Source: Janthinobacterium sp. FW305-129
Lineage (GTDB): Bacteria; Pseudomonadota; Gammaproteobacteria; Burkholderiales; Burkholderiaceae_D
Length of the DNA: 64,000 nt
NCBI RefSeq assembly: GCF_020858115.1
Contig: NZ_JACYMM010000008.1
Location: 1-64,000 of the forward strand
Reading direction: 5' to 3'
This document shows, piece after piece, positions 35,159 to 43,664 of the stretch (position 1 is its first letter; the number at the start of each line of letters is the position of its first letter). The notes under the pieces are model-generated. The model made no database searches and had not been told where the DNA came from. It was given only the letters and a program-made list of their open reading frames with translations. The position numbers were made by a program, and so were the translations under genes.

Positions 35159-36891
35159 GCTGTCACCTCGCCAACCCGGCTTTGCGCCTCCCATAGGGCC
35201 GCATACGCGCCCCGCGCGGCCAGCAGCTGCGCATGCGTGCCCAGCTCACGCAGGCGTCCGCCATCGAGCAAGGCGATCTGGTCGGCCTGCACGATGGTGC
35301 GCAGCCGGTGCGCCACCACCAGCACCGTGCGTCCCGCCAGCAAGGCCGACAGGCCAGCCTGCACCAGCGCTTCCGACTCGGGGTCGAGGGCCGCCATCGC
35401 CTCGTCCAGCACGACGATACGCGGATCGGCCAGCAGAGTGCGGGCGATCGCCAGGCGCTGCGCCTCGCCGCCCGACAGCGCCAGGCCTTCGCCCAGCAAG
35501 GTGTCATACCCTTGCGGCAAGGCCGTGATGCGGTCATGGATGTGCGCGGCGCGCGCCGCCGCTTCCAGCTGGACGTCGCTGGCCTCCGGCCGCCCCAGGC
35601 GGATGTTGTCGCGCGCGGACAGGCGCAGCACTTGCGTGTGCTGCAAGACAAACCCCACACGCGCATACAGCACGGCGGGATCGATCTGGCGCACGTCGAC
35701 GCCGCCGATGCGCACGGCGCCGCCCGTCGCGTCCCACAGGCGCGGCAACAGCATGGCCAGGGTCGACTTGCCGCCGCCCGACGGCCCCACCAGGGCTGTC
35801 ACGCTGCCCGCAGGCAGGCATAAATCGATGCCGTGCAAGACGTCGGCGCCGCCCGGGTAGGCGAACCGCAGCTGTTCAAAACGCACATCGTCGCCAGCAG
35901 GCAGCAACGGCGTCTGCGCCTGCGGCATCGGCGCCTCGGCCAGCAAGGCGCCGATCCTGCGCGCCGCCGCCAAACCTCCCTTCAAGTCATCGGCGCCGTG
36001 CCCCAGCGCGGCCACGGGCGCGCACAAGGCCATGCCCAGCAAGGCAAACGGCAGCATCTGCGCGGGCGCCATCGCCCCCGTTTGCGCACCCAGCCAGGCG
36101 CCACTCACGACAAAAGCCAGCACGACGGGCGGCGACAGCAGCACATCGACCAGCGCGCCCATGCCGCCCCAGCGCCGCACCCAGGCCAAAAACTGCCGCG
36201 CATGGCGCGCCGCCACGGCTTGGAAGCGTGCTTGCGGCAGTGTCTCCTGCGCATACGTCTTGAAGACGGCCATGCCCTGCACCAGTTCCACCATCGCAGC
36301 GGCCAGTGCGCCGCCAGTGCGCTGCAACTGCGCCTGTCCCGCACGGAAGGCTGGCGCGGCCATGCCCCGGTAGCGCCACCAGGCCAGGGCTGGCGCGACC
36401 AGGGTGACGGCCGTCATGCGCCAGTCCGTCTGCAGCAGCCAGGCCAGGCATGCCACGGGCGCGACGACCACGGCGGCCAGGTCGGACGGCGCATGCGCCA
36501 CCAGGCGGTGCAGCGCCGCCACATCACGCTGCACGATTTCATTGACCTTGGCCGCATTGCTGCCCGCGTACCAGCCCAGCGGCACCCTGGACAACTGGCG
36601 CGCCAATTGCAGGCGCAACTGGCACTGCAAGTGTGCATCGGCCAGGTGCGTCAGGTGCAGGCCCAGCGCCGTCGCCAGTTGACGCAGGCACAGCGCCGCC
36701 AGTGCCAGCCACAGCACATTCCAGGCACGGCCGGCATCAGCATCCGATGCCAACAACATGGCACCCAGTTGCGCCATGGCGATGTACGGCAGCACGCCGC
36801 ACAGGGCGGCCAGCGCCTGCAGCGCAGCAGCGCCCAGCAAGCGGCCCCGCACGGGCGCCAGCAAGGCCGACAGATTGCGCCAGCCGCTCAC
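35155..36891 (-). CDS. ABC transporter permease-ATPase, YbtP/YbtQ or IrtA/B-like (subunit 1)
   Basis: This 578-residue transmembrane-ATPase fusion is the partner of the next gene. Walker A is GPSGGGKST, the signature LSGGEAQRL, Walker B RIVVLDEAMAALD and the switch His lies in VVAHRL. Both subunits have intact catalytic motifs, so a heterodimer with two working ATP sites is expected. Translation starts at GTG (36891), overlapping the stop of the FecE-like gene as GTGA. Position inside a siderophore operon suggests ferric-siderophore handling at the inner membrane. Confidence 0.87.
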   Translation of the reverse strand: MSGWRNLSALLAPVRGRLLGAAALQALAALCGVLPYIAMAQLGAMLLASDADAGRAWNVLWLALAALCLRQLATALGLHLTHLADAHLQCQLRLQLARQLSRVPLGWYAGSNAAKVNEIVQRDVAALHRLVAHAPSDLAAVVVAPVACLAWLLQTDWRMTAVTLVAPALAWWRYRGMAAPAFRAGQAQLQRTGGALAAAMVELVQGMAVFKTYAQETLPQARFQAVAARHARQFLAWVRRWGGMGALVDVLLSPPVVLAFVVSGAWLGAQTGAMAPAQMLPFALLGMALCAPVAALGHGADDLKGGLAAARRIGALLAEAPMPQAQTPLLPAGDDVRFEQLRFAYPGGADVLHGIDLCLPAGSVTALVGPSGGGKSTLAMLLPRLWDATGGAVRIGGVDVRQIDPAVLYARVGFVLQHTQVLRLSARDNIRLGRPEASDVQLEAAARAAHIHDRITALPQGYDTLLGEGLALSGGEAQRLAIARTLLADPRIVVLDEAMAALDPESEALVQAGLSALLAGRTVLVVAHRLRTIVQADQIALLDGGRLRELGTHAQLLAARGAYAALWEAQSRVGEVTA

Positions 36892-37673
36892 AATGTTCCC
36901 TCCACGCAGACGACGGCAGCCGTATCGAGCTGGCGTACCGTGGCCCGTACCCGGTAGACGCGCGCGATCAGGGCGGCGTCAATCACGGCATGCGGCGCGC
37001 CCGACGCCGCCAGCACGCCATCGTGCAGCACCATCACCTGATCGGCACAGCCCAGCGCCAGGTTGATGTCGTGCAGGACGATGACGGTAATCAAACTATG
37101 TTCGCGCGTGGCGCGCCGTATCGCCTCGATCACCTGGAACTGGTGATACAGGTCCAGCGCGCTGGTGGGCTCGTCCAGCAGCAGCACCCTCGGCTGGCGC
37201 ACCAGCGCCTGGGCCAGGCCCACCAGTTGGCGCTGGCCGCCCGACAGCGCCTCGACCTGGCGACTGGCCAGGGGCAGCAAGTCGAGGCGCGCCAGCACGG
37301 CCTCCACCCTGGCCACGGCGGCCGCATCGACCCTGGCGCCCAGCCAGCCTTCGCTGCGCCCCGCCATCGCGGCGCTGAGCACAGCCTCGAACACGCCCAG
37401 CCGCGTGCGCGAGGGCAGGCTTTGCGGCAGGTACACCATGCTCTGCGCGCGCCGGGCCTGCGGCCCGCAGGCCAGGTCCACGCCATCGAGCAGCACGGCG
37501 CCCTGCATCGATTGCAAGCCGGCGATGCCGCGCAACAGGGTCGACTTGCCGGCCCCGTTCGGGCCGATCAGGGCAGTCACGCTACCCGGCAGCAAAGGCG
37601 GCAGGCTGACGCCGCGCAGCACGTCGCGCCGTCCATACGCCACGCAGGCATTGCGCACCAGCAGGCCGCTCAT
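36888..37673 (-). CDS. Iron-siderophore ABC transporter ATP-binding protein (FecE/FhuC-like)
   Basis: This 261-residue stand-alone ABC ATPase has Walker A GPNGAGKST, signature LSGGQRQLV and Walker B VLLLDEPTSALD, followed by the LHDINLA switch typical of the iron-siderophore/B12 branch. It would power the FecCD-type permease of the next gene upstream. The start at 37673 overlaps the permease stop (ATGA), and the stop overlaps the next GTG start. The reading frame continues open upstream of 37673, but translation there would run antisense to the protein sense of the permease frame, so the ATG given is preferred. Confidence 0.93.
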   Translation of the reverse strand: MSGLLVRNACVAYGRRDVLRGVSLPPLLPGSVTALIGPNGAGKSTLLRGIAGLQSMQGAVLLDGVDLACGPQARRAQSMVYLPQSLPSRTRLGVFEAVLSAAMAGRSEGWLGARVDAAAVARVEAVLARLDLLPLASRQVEALSGGQRQLVGLAQALVRQPRVLLLDEPTSALDLYHQFQVIEAIRRATREHSLITVIVLHDINLALGCADQVMVLHDGVLAASGAPHAVIDAALIARVYRVRATVRQLDTAAVVCVEGTL

Positions 37674-38740
37674 GCCGCACCTCCGCGCTGGCGCATGACG
37701 ATGAGCATGAAAAACGGGATGCCGACCAGCGCCGTGACGATGCCGACGGGGATCAGCACGCCGTCGATCAGCGTCTTGCTGCAAATCGAGGCCAGCGACA
37801 GGATCAGCGCGCCGGCCAGCGCGGACGCGGGCAACAGCAGGCGGTGGTCCTCGCCCACCAGCAGGCGCGCGATATGCGGCGCCACCAGGCCGATGAAACC
37901 GATGGTGCCGACAAAGGACACGGCCAGCGCCGACAGCAGGCTGATACGCAGCAGGGACAGCATGCGCAGGCGGCGCACATCGACGCCGAAGCTGCGCGCG
38001 CGGTCCTCGCCCATGGTCAGCGCCGTCATGGCCCAGCTGTCGCGCACGGCCCATGGCGCGATCACGGCCAGCGCCGCGGCCAGGATGGCGATCTTGTCCC
38101 ACGAAGAGCGCGACAGGCTGCCCATGGTCCAGAACACCAGCTGCTGCAAGCTGTCCTGGCTGGCGACAAACTGCAGCAGCGCCACCAGCGCATTGAAGGC
38201 AAACACCAGCGCAATGCCGAACAGCACCAGGCTTTCCACGCCGAAGCCGCGCCAGCGCGTCAGCAGGTGCAGCAGGCCGACGGACGCAAACGCGAACAGG
38301 AAGGCATTCGCCGACACCACGTACTGGGGCGGCACCCCGGGCAAGCTCCAGTTCAGGACGATGGCCAGCGCGGCGCCGAACGAGGCGGCGGCCGACACGC
38401 CGAGGGTGAACGGGCTGGCCAGCGGATTGACGAGGATAGTCTGCATCTCGGCGCCCGCCAGCGCCAGCGCGGCGCCCACCAGCACGGCCATCAGCGCATA
38501 TGGCAGGCGCACGTCCCACACGATGACCTGCTCCATGCGCGGCACGCCATCGGGCTGCAGCAGCACCTGGAACAGGCGGGACATGCCCATGCCGGACGGC
38601 CCCGTGGCGATGTCTATCGCCAGCGAGACGGCCAGCGCGCACAGCAGCGCGCCCACCAGCAGGACGCGGCGCACATGGCGCTGGCGGTACGCCCTGCCCG
38701 CCGCCATGGCAGGCAGCGCCTGTGTCAGCACGGCGCTCAC
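37670..38740 (-). CDS. Iron-siderophore ABC transporter permease (FecCD family)
   Basis: This permease of about 356 residues has roughly nine to ten transmembrane helices and the FecCD-family segments VWDVRLPYALMAVLVGAALA, NPLASPFTLG and GFIGLVAPHIARLLVGEDH. A single gene is present, so the permease works as a homodimer. I chose GTG at 38740, which overlaps the binding-protein stop as GTGA, as do other junctions in this operon; an ATG at 38854 would add 38 non-conserved residues inside the upstream gene. Confidence 0.93.
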   Translation of the reverse strand: MSAVLTQALPAMAAGRAYRQRHVRRVLLVGALLCALAVSLAIDIATGPSGMGMSRLFQVLLQPDGVPRMEQVIVWDVRLPYALMAVLVGAALALAGAEMQTILVNPLASPFTLGVSAAASFGAALAIVLNWSLPGVPPQYVVSANAFLFAFASVGLLHLLTRWRGFGVESLVLFGIALVFAFNALVALLQFVASQDSLQQLVFWTMGSLSRSSWDKIAILAAALAVIAPWAVRDSWAMTALTMGEDRARSFGVDVRRLRMLSLLRISLLSALAVSFVGTIGFIGLVAPHIARLLVGEDHRLLLPASALAGALILSLASICSKTLIDGVLIPVGIVTALVGIPFFMLIVMRQRGGAA

Positions 38741-39861
38741 GGCTGCAGGTCCACGAACAGTACGCCCGTGGCGGGAATCGGCATGAAACGGTGATACATT
38801 TCCAGGCGCGTGCGGACCGGGTCCAGGTCCGCAAACAGCTGCGGATGCAGCCACTTGGCCAGCGCCTGCACGGCCACCAGGTGTTCGGGCGAGTCATAGA
38901 ACACATGCCACAGACCGTGCGCACGCCTGCCGTTCTTTTCGCGCACGGCGCTCAGCTGGGCCGTTTCCGTGCGCGAAGCCACGGCACGCAGGCTGCCGCG
39001 CGCCTGCGCCAAGGTGGCCTGGTAACCGAGGGTCACGCCCCCCTGTCCGCTGGCAAACACGCCCGTCGCCACATACACGTCGGGATCGCGCGACAGGATG
39101 TATTCCGGGTTCAGGGTACCGATGGGACCGGGGATCTTGCCGGCGCCGATATTCTCGCCACCGGCCAGGGCAATCATCTCGCCGAAATTGCCCGTGCCGG
39201 GAGAACCGCAACAGCCCTGCAAGCCCGCCAGCATGTCGACGAAGATGCTGGGACGGCGAAAGCCCGGCCTGGCCTGCGCCGCTTGCACGGCGCGCGCGAC
39301 TTTACCCACTTGCTCTTCGTAAAAGGCGATGAAGGCGGCGGCCTGCGCCTGGCGGTCCAGCGCCTTGCCCATCAGGCGCATGCTGGGCACGGTATTGGCC
39401 AGCGGATGGTTGCTGAAGTCGACAAAGATCACGGGCACGCCGGCCGCTTCCAGCTGGCGCACGGCATCACTGCCCGGCGCGGGGCCGTGGCCGCCCGACA
39501 GGGCCAGGATGGCCAGGTCGGGCCGCAAGGACAGGGCTTTTTCCACGCTAAAACTGTCGGCCGAGGTGGCGCCCACCAGGGGCACCCGCTCCGCTTGCGG
39601 GAAGACCTTGCGGTAGGCCGCGTAGCCCTGCACATCGAGATGACGGAAATCGCCCTGCCAACCCGCCAGGCGGGCAAAGGGATTTTTTCCTTCCAGCATG
39701 GACAAGGTGTAGATCAGGCGGCCTTCACCCAGCACGATGCGCCGCACCTGGCCGGGTACGTTCACCGTGCGTCCCGCCAGGTCGGTGACGGTGACGGCTT
39801 CAACTGACAAACTGATGCAGGACAACAGCGCGGCGGCCAGCACGGATACAATTTTTCTCAT
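38737..39861 (-). CDS. Iron-siderophore ABC transporter substrate-binding protein
   Basis: This 374-residue periplasmic protein starts with a signal peptide (MRKIVSVLAAALLSCISLSVEA) and has the type III binding-protein fold: TVTDLAGRTVNVPGQVRRIV at the mature start and GNFGEMIALAGGENIGAG near residue 235. The pair of Cys in GLQGCCGSPG is unusual and may form a disulphide. A GGTGAT ribosome binding site precedes ATG 39861, which lies four bases after the stop of the receptor gene. It delivers the ferric complex from the receptor to the FecCD permease. Confidence 0.92.
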   Translation of the reverse strand: MRKIVSVLAAALLSCISLSVEAVTVTDLAGRTVNVPGQVRRIVLGEGRLIYTLSMLEGKNPFARLAGWQGDFRHLDVQGYAAYRKVFPQAERVPLVGATSADSFSVEKALSLRPDLAILALSGGHGPAPGSDAVRQLEAAGVPVIFVDFSNHPLANTVPSMRLMGKALDRQAQAAAFIAFYEEQVGKVARAVQAAQARPGFRRPSIFVDMLAGLQGCCGSPGTGNFGEMIALAGGENIGAGKIPGPIGTLNPEYILSRDPDVYVATGVFASGQGGVTLGYQATLAQARGSLRAVASRTETAQLSAVREKNGRRAHGLWHVFYDSPEHLVAVQALAKWLHPQLFADLDPVRTRLEMYHRFMPIPATGVLFVDLQP

Positions 39862-39865
39862 GGCA

Positions 39866-42025
39866 TCACCACGCATGCTTGACGGTCAGCAGCAAGCGGC
39901 GCGCATCGCCCGTGCTGCAATTGCTCGATGAACAACTATCGTAGTAATGCTTGTTGCTCAGATTCGTCACGTTCAGCGCCAGCTGCGTGCCCCGCAGGGA
40001 TGGCGACAGCCGCAGCAGATCCAGGTCCAGCGCCAGGTCCGTCAGCAGGTAGGACGGCACGTCGATACGGTTGGCGGAGTCGGCCTTGGTGGCGCCCGTG
40101 TAGCGCAAGCCCAGGCCGATGCCCAGTCCCGCCAGCGGGCCTTGCACCAGTTTGTACTTGCCCCATACGCTGGCCATGGTTTCGGGCATGCCGACGGGGC
40201 GCTTGCCCACTTCATTGACGTTATTGCTTTTACTCACTTCCAGGCGGTTCCACGTGACGTTGGCCGCCACGTTGAAATTGCGCGTGAGATTGGCCAGCGC
40301 ATCGAGTTCCACGCCATGCGATTTGATTTCGCCCGTCTGCAAACGGTTCAGCGAGTTGTTCGGGTCCAGGGTCTGCACGTTTTCCTGGCGCAGGTCAAAC
40401 ACGGAGGCCGTGAAAAATCCGTCGAAACCGGGCGGCTGGTATTTCACGCCCACTTCCGCCTGCTTGCCCTTGGTGGGGTCGTAGGATTTGCCATAGAAAT
40501 CGTTGCCCAGCACGGGGTTGAACGAGGTCATCAGGCTGACGTAAGGTGCCAGGCCATTCTCGGCCAGATACACGGCGCCCGCCTTCCACGTCAGCGCATC
40601 ATCCTTTTGCGACGGCGGCGTGACGCCGTCCAGCCGGTCGCGCGTGGACGTGTCCGACCAATCCTTGCGCACGCCCGCGCTGAGCACCCATTGCCGCGCC
40701 AGCTTGATCTGTTGCTGCGCGTACAGGCCGTACTGGTCCGAGCTTTGCACGGTGCTGGCATAGCGCTCGGGCGTGGGCAGCATATGGCCCAGATAGACGG
40801 GCTGATACATATCAATCTCGGCGCCGGCCGGACCGCCATTGAGCACATAATCCTCTTTCGTGTGGCGGTAGTCGAGGCCCACCAGGGTTTCGAATTCGGC
40901 GCCGCCGCTGCGCCAACTGGCCTTGGCATTGTTATCCAGCGACCAGCTCTCGCCATCGATATCGAAGAAATAAGGCGTGCGGCGCAAAGTGCGCTGGTCG
41001 GCCAGCAGGCGGCCCTGGATGGTTTCCGTGATCAGGTTGACCCGCCCGTAGCGGGCCTTGGAATGGACGCTCCACACGTCGTCGATGCGGTGCTCCAGCA
41101 GATAGGCGAGCGAATACTGCACGCGGTGATTGTCCAGGCCCTTTTCGTTGAGCATCTGGTTGTAGGGAAGTCGGCCATGGCGGTTCGGCAACAGGGTGCC
41201 CTGGATGGGCGCCACCACGGCGGGCGGACCGAACTTGTCGCGCGTGTAGTCGGCCAGCAAGGTCAGGCTGGTGGCCGCGCCGGGACGCCAGCTCAGGGCG
41301 GGCGCGATATACACCTTGTCGTCCGGCACGCCTGTGAATTGCGAATCGCTATCGCGCAGCAAGCCCGTCATGCGGTAAGCCCAGTCGCTGCCCTCGCCCA
41401 CGGGGCCACTCACATCGCCCTGCACCTGCTTGCGGTGGAAGTTGCCCGTCTGCAGTTGCAATTCCCGGTAGGGCTGGAACAGCGGCTGTTTGCTGATCTG
41501 ATTGACGATGCCGCCCGGCGAATTCTGGCCATACAGCACGGAACTGGGTCCCCGCAACACTTCCACCGCTTCCAGGCCATACGGCTCGACCTTGGGCCAG
41601 GCTTGCACGGTGGTGCCGCGCAAGCCGTCGCGCAGCATGCCGTTGCTGCCCACGTCGAAGCCGCGGATCTTGACGTTATCGAAACGATCATAACGCTGCG
41701 ACGCGGCCATCGACGGACTGGCCAGCACGCCGGCCGAGTAACGCAGCGCCTCGCCGACAGACTGGATGCCCTGCGCATCCATCTGGTCGCGCGTGATGAC
41801 GGAAACGGAGGCGGGCGTTTCGATCAGCGCCGTATCGGTCTTGCTCGATGTCGTGCTTTGCGTGGCGATTTTCAGGCGCTGCGCTTCGATCGTCACGCCT
41901 TGCATGGCTTGCGGCGCATCAGGTGCTGCAGCGGCATAGGCGGCGCGGCAAGCCAGGACCAGCACGAGAGGAAGGGGAACGACGCGCACAAGGCGCGGCA
42001 AACGGTGGGGCTGCGAACGTGACAT
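39866..42025 (-). CDS. TonB-dependent siderophore receptor 1, first gene of the uptake operon
   Basis: This 719-residue outer-membrane receptor has a signal peptide, a plug domain (ETPASVSVITRDQMDAQG near 65, VEVLRGPSSVLYGQNSPGG near 150) and a barrel that ends in an aromatic residue (TVKHAW). AAGGAT precedes the start at 42025; an ATG at 42073 lies inside the Fur box and is not credible. No signalling N-terminal domain is seen. The gene leads a tight operon of receptor, binding protein, permease, ATPase and two permease-ATPases, so it supplies that transporter. Substrate unknown. Confidence 0.93.
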   Translation of the reverse strand: MSRSQPHRLPRLVRVVPLPLVLVLACRAAYAAAAPDAPQAMQGVTIEAQRLKIATQSTTSSKTDTALIETPASVSVITRDQMDAQGIQSVGEALRYSAGVLASPSMAASQRYDRFDNVKIRGFDVGSNGMLRDGLRGTTVQAWPKVEPYGLEAVEVLRGPSSVLYGQNSPGGIVNQISKQPLFQPYRELQLQTGNFHRKQVQGDVSGPVGEGSDWAYRMTGLLRDSDSQFTGVPDDKVYIAPALSWRPGAATSLTLLADYTRDKFGPPAVVAPIQGTLLPNRHGRLPYNQMLNEKGLDNHRVQYSLAYLLEHRIDDVWSVHSKARYGRVNLITETIQGRLLADQRTLRRTPYFFDIDGESWSLDNNAKASWRSGGAEFETLVGLDYRHTKEDYVLNGGPAGAEIDMYQPVYLGHMLPTPERYASTVQSSDQYGLYAQQQIKLARQWVLSAGVRKDWSDTSTRDRLDGVTPPSQKDDALTWKAGAVYLAENGLAPYVSLMTSFNPVLGNDFYGKSYDPTKGKQAEVGVKYQPPGFDGFFTASVFDLRQENVQTLDPNNSLNRLQTGEIKSHGVELDALANLTRNFNVAANVTWNRLEVSKSNNVNEVGKRPVGMPETMASVWGKYKLVQGPLAGLGIGLGLRYTGATKADSANRIDVPSYLLTDLALDLDLLRLSPSLRGTQLALNVTNLSNKHYYDSCSSSNCSTGDARRLLLTVKHAW

Positions 42026-42050
42026 ACGGTAAATCCTTCCAGGCTTTAAA

Positions 42051-42070
42051 TGAGAATGAATATCATTCAT
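42051..42070. promoter_or_regulatory. Fur box of the siderophore uptake operon
   Basis: TGAGAATGAATATCATTCAT contains the perfect inverted repeat GAATGA-ATA-TCATTC and matches the Fur consensus in most positions. It lies 26-45 bp upstream of receptor 1. Confidence 0.8.
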
Positions 42071-42196
42071 CATAGAATCCGGAAGCTCCGCTTGCTTTCG
42101 TTATCGGGCCTTCGCCTTACGAAAGACGGAAAAGATGCAGCCGGCTAAGTAATCCTCGGGAAATTAGTGTGAATTTATAACGAACAGAACCGGATG

Positions 42197-42276
42197 CTAT
42201 GCAAGGCGCTCGCTGCGACGCAGTGCGGGCACTGCTAGCAGTGAGCAAGCCTCGTCGGCCACCTTGCAGAGCGCTG
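42197..42276. repeat. Large imperfect palindrome with perfect core
   Basis: The core CACTGCTAGCAGTG (42230-42243) is a perfect 14-bp palindrome. Outside it GCAAGG pairs with CCTTGC and GACG with CGTC, separated by bulges, giving a stem-loop of about 70-80 bases. There is no T-run, so it is not a standard terminator. It could be a REP-like element, a structured RNA or the end of the AraC messenger RNA. Confidence 0.5.
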
Positions 42277-42317
42277 GTTATGGCAGTCAGAAATCACAAT
42301 AATTTATTGGGGGTTAC

Positions 42318-43190
42318 TTAGGCACGCGCCAGCTGGCTGGGCGGCATGCCGAAACGCTGGCGAAACAAGGTGGAGAAATGCGGAATGGCATAGCCGACAA
42401 AGCACGCCACCTGCGTCACCGTATAGCCGCCCGCGCTGAGCATGCGATAGGCTTCCTGCAGACGGTAATCCTGTACGTACTCGAACACGCTGACGCCAAA
42501 CAGCTGGCGAAAGCCGGCCGTCAGCTTCTTCACGTTCAAGCCGCTTAATCTGGCTATTTCCGGCAACCCCAGCGGCTGCTGGAAATGCTGCTCGGCCAGC
42601 TCGCGCGCCTGCTGCAGGCGCTCGATTTCGAAGGCGCTCAAATCGGCGCCGCCAGCGCCGCCCCGCGCCCGTCCCAGTACCCGGTCGCTGGCCACGGCCG
42701 CCATCTCCAGCGCCTTGCCCGCCATGTACATGTCGCGCACGGCGCCGTCGAAGGGGCACATCAGGATCTGCGTGGCGATGGCCCGCAGGGCCGGCGTGAG
42801 CGCCTGGCGCATCACCAGCACGCCATCACGGTGCAGCTGCTGGCCGCCCGTGACGGCCAGACGCTCCAGGTCGAAGCCGCTGCGCTGCGCATGGCCCGCG
42901 TCGAGTCCCACTTTCACGTAGCGCTGCAAGGTATTCGCCGCAAAGCGGTCGCAGCCTTCGTGGCGGCCCCGCGCCAGCACCAGGTAGACGCCCGCATCGG
43001 TGATGGCGAACGGCGCACGGCCATCCACGCTGCCGCTCAACTTGCCGTTCAGCGAGACGATGACTTGCAAACCCTCGAACACGGGCGTATTGACGGTGAT
43101 GGGAGTGGGCGACAGCACGGAACCGGCCGACAAGGTCAGTTCGGAAGACAGTTGCCGCGTCCAGGCAGTCGATACCACGCCATACCCCAT
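42318..43190 (-). CDS. AraC-family regulator, PchR-like, of siderophore uptake
   Basis: This 290-residue regulator has a C-terminal AraC double helix-turn-helix (LPEIARLSGLNVKKLTAGFRQLFG and VTQVACFVGYAIPHFSTLFRQRFG) and an N-terminal region with cupin-like segments (SGSVDGRAPFAIT). PchR-type proteins bind a ferric siderophore and activate the receptor gene. The start at 43190 has no ribosome binding site, and a Fur box begins two bases upstream; a GTG five codons later with GGGG in front is an alternative. The gene points toward the uptake operon in the same direction, so it is transcribed from its own Fur-controlled promoter. Confidence 0.87.
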   Translation of the reverse strand: MGYGVVSTAWTRQLSSELTLSAGSVLSPTPITVNTPVFEGLQVIVSLNGKLSGSVDGRAPFAITDAGVYLVLARGRHEGCDRFAANTLQRYVKVGLDAGHAQRSGFDLERLAVTGGQQLHRDGVLVMRQALTPALRAIATQILMCPFDGAVRDMYMAGKALEMAAVASDRVLGRARGGAGGADLSAFEIERLQQARELAEQHFQQPLGLPEIARLSGLNVKKLTAGFRQLFGVSVFEYVQDYRLQEAYRMLSAGGYTVTQVACFVGYAIPHFSTLFRQRFGMPPSQLARA

Positions 43191-43191
43191 A

Positions 43192-43206
43192 TGAGAATAA
43201 TTCTCA
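43192..43206. promoter_or_regulatory. Fur box of the AraC-type regulator
   Basis: TGAGAAT-A-ATTCTCA is a perfect 7-1-7 inverted repeat, the classical Fur half-site arrangement. It is adjacent to the start of the regulator gene, so iron should repress the activator. Confidence 0.8.
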
Positions 43207-43289
43207 TTTATATTATCATAATGCGGCGCGGGTGGAACAGCGCCCGCAAGAGAATGGCATGCCGGCTTGTTTCTTGCACGCCCAAGCGC

Positions 43290-43317
43290 TAATATGCAAG
43301 AATTAACTTGCATATTA
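43290..43317. promoter_or_regulatory. Perfect 28-bp inverted repeat upstream of the TPR gene
   Basis: TAATATGCAAG and CTTGCATATTA form perfect 11-bp arms around AATTAA. The element ends 13 bp before the TPR gene start, overlapping the expected start region of its transcript. It looks like a strong operator for a dimeric repressor, or a messenger RNA hairpin. No regulator of known cognate type is adjacent. Confidence 0.55.
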
Positions 43318-43330
43318 AGGTGAGGCGAAA

Positions 43331-43657
43331 ATGCTGCGTGAACAACTTGAAAAACTGCTGGCGCAGGGGCGCGACAACGCCCTGCTGCGCTTTGGCCTGG
43401 GCGATGCCTGCCTGAAAGACCATGACGCCGAGCAAGCGGCCCTGCACCTGGCGCAAGCCACCGCGCAGCAGCCCGGCTATTCCGCCGCCTGGAAACTGCT
43501 GGGCAAGGCCTTGCACCAGCTGGGACGGCTGGACGAAGCGCAAGCCGCCTGGACCACGGGCGTGACGGTGGCCCAGCAGCAAGGCGACTTGCAAGCCGTC
43601 AAGGAAATGACGGTGTTCGTCAAACGCCTGCAAAAACAGCGGCAGGCGGCACAGTAA
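43331..43657 (+). CDS. Small TPR protein
   Basis: This 108-residue protein without signal peptide is built of about two and a half tetratricopeptide repeats (LRFGLGDACLKDHDAEQAALHLAQATAQQP-type helical pairs and AAWKLLGKALHQLG). It is a cytoplasmic helical adaptor of unknown partner. GAGG precedes the start. It ends seven bases before the convergent lactamase gene. Confidence 0.85.
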   Translation: MLREQLEKLLAQGRDNALLRFGLGDACLKDHDAEQAALHLAQATAQQPGYSAAWKLLGKALHQLGRLDEAQAAWTTGVTVAQQQGDLQAVKEMTVFVKRLQKQRQAAQ

Positions 43658-43664
43658 AAACGGC

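Larger units (their letters stand above)
42026..42317. promoter_or_regulatory. Intergenic region between the siderophore operon and the AraC gene
   Basis: This 292-bp region contains the Fur box of the operon (42051-42070), a 7-bp inverted repeat CTTTCGT/ACGAAAG at 42095-42125 and a large imperfect palindrome at about 42197-42276. No open frame looks coding. Confidence 0.6.

Noticed and set aside
37674-38924. N-terminal extension of the FecE-like ATPase frame to 678 codons
   Set aside because: The added sequence is the shifted reading of the permease gene; the ATG at 37673 fits family length and the ATGA overlap.
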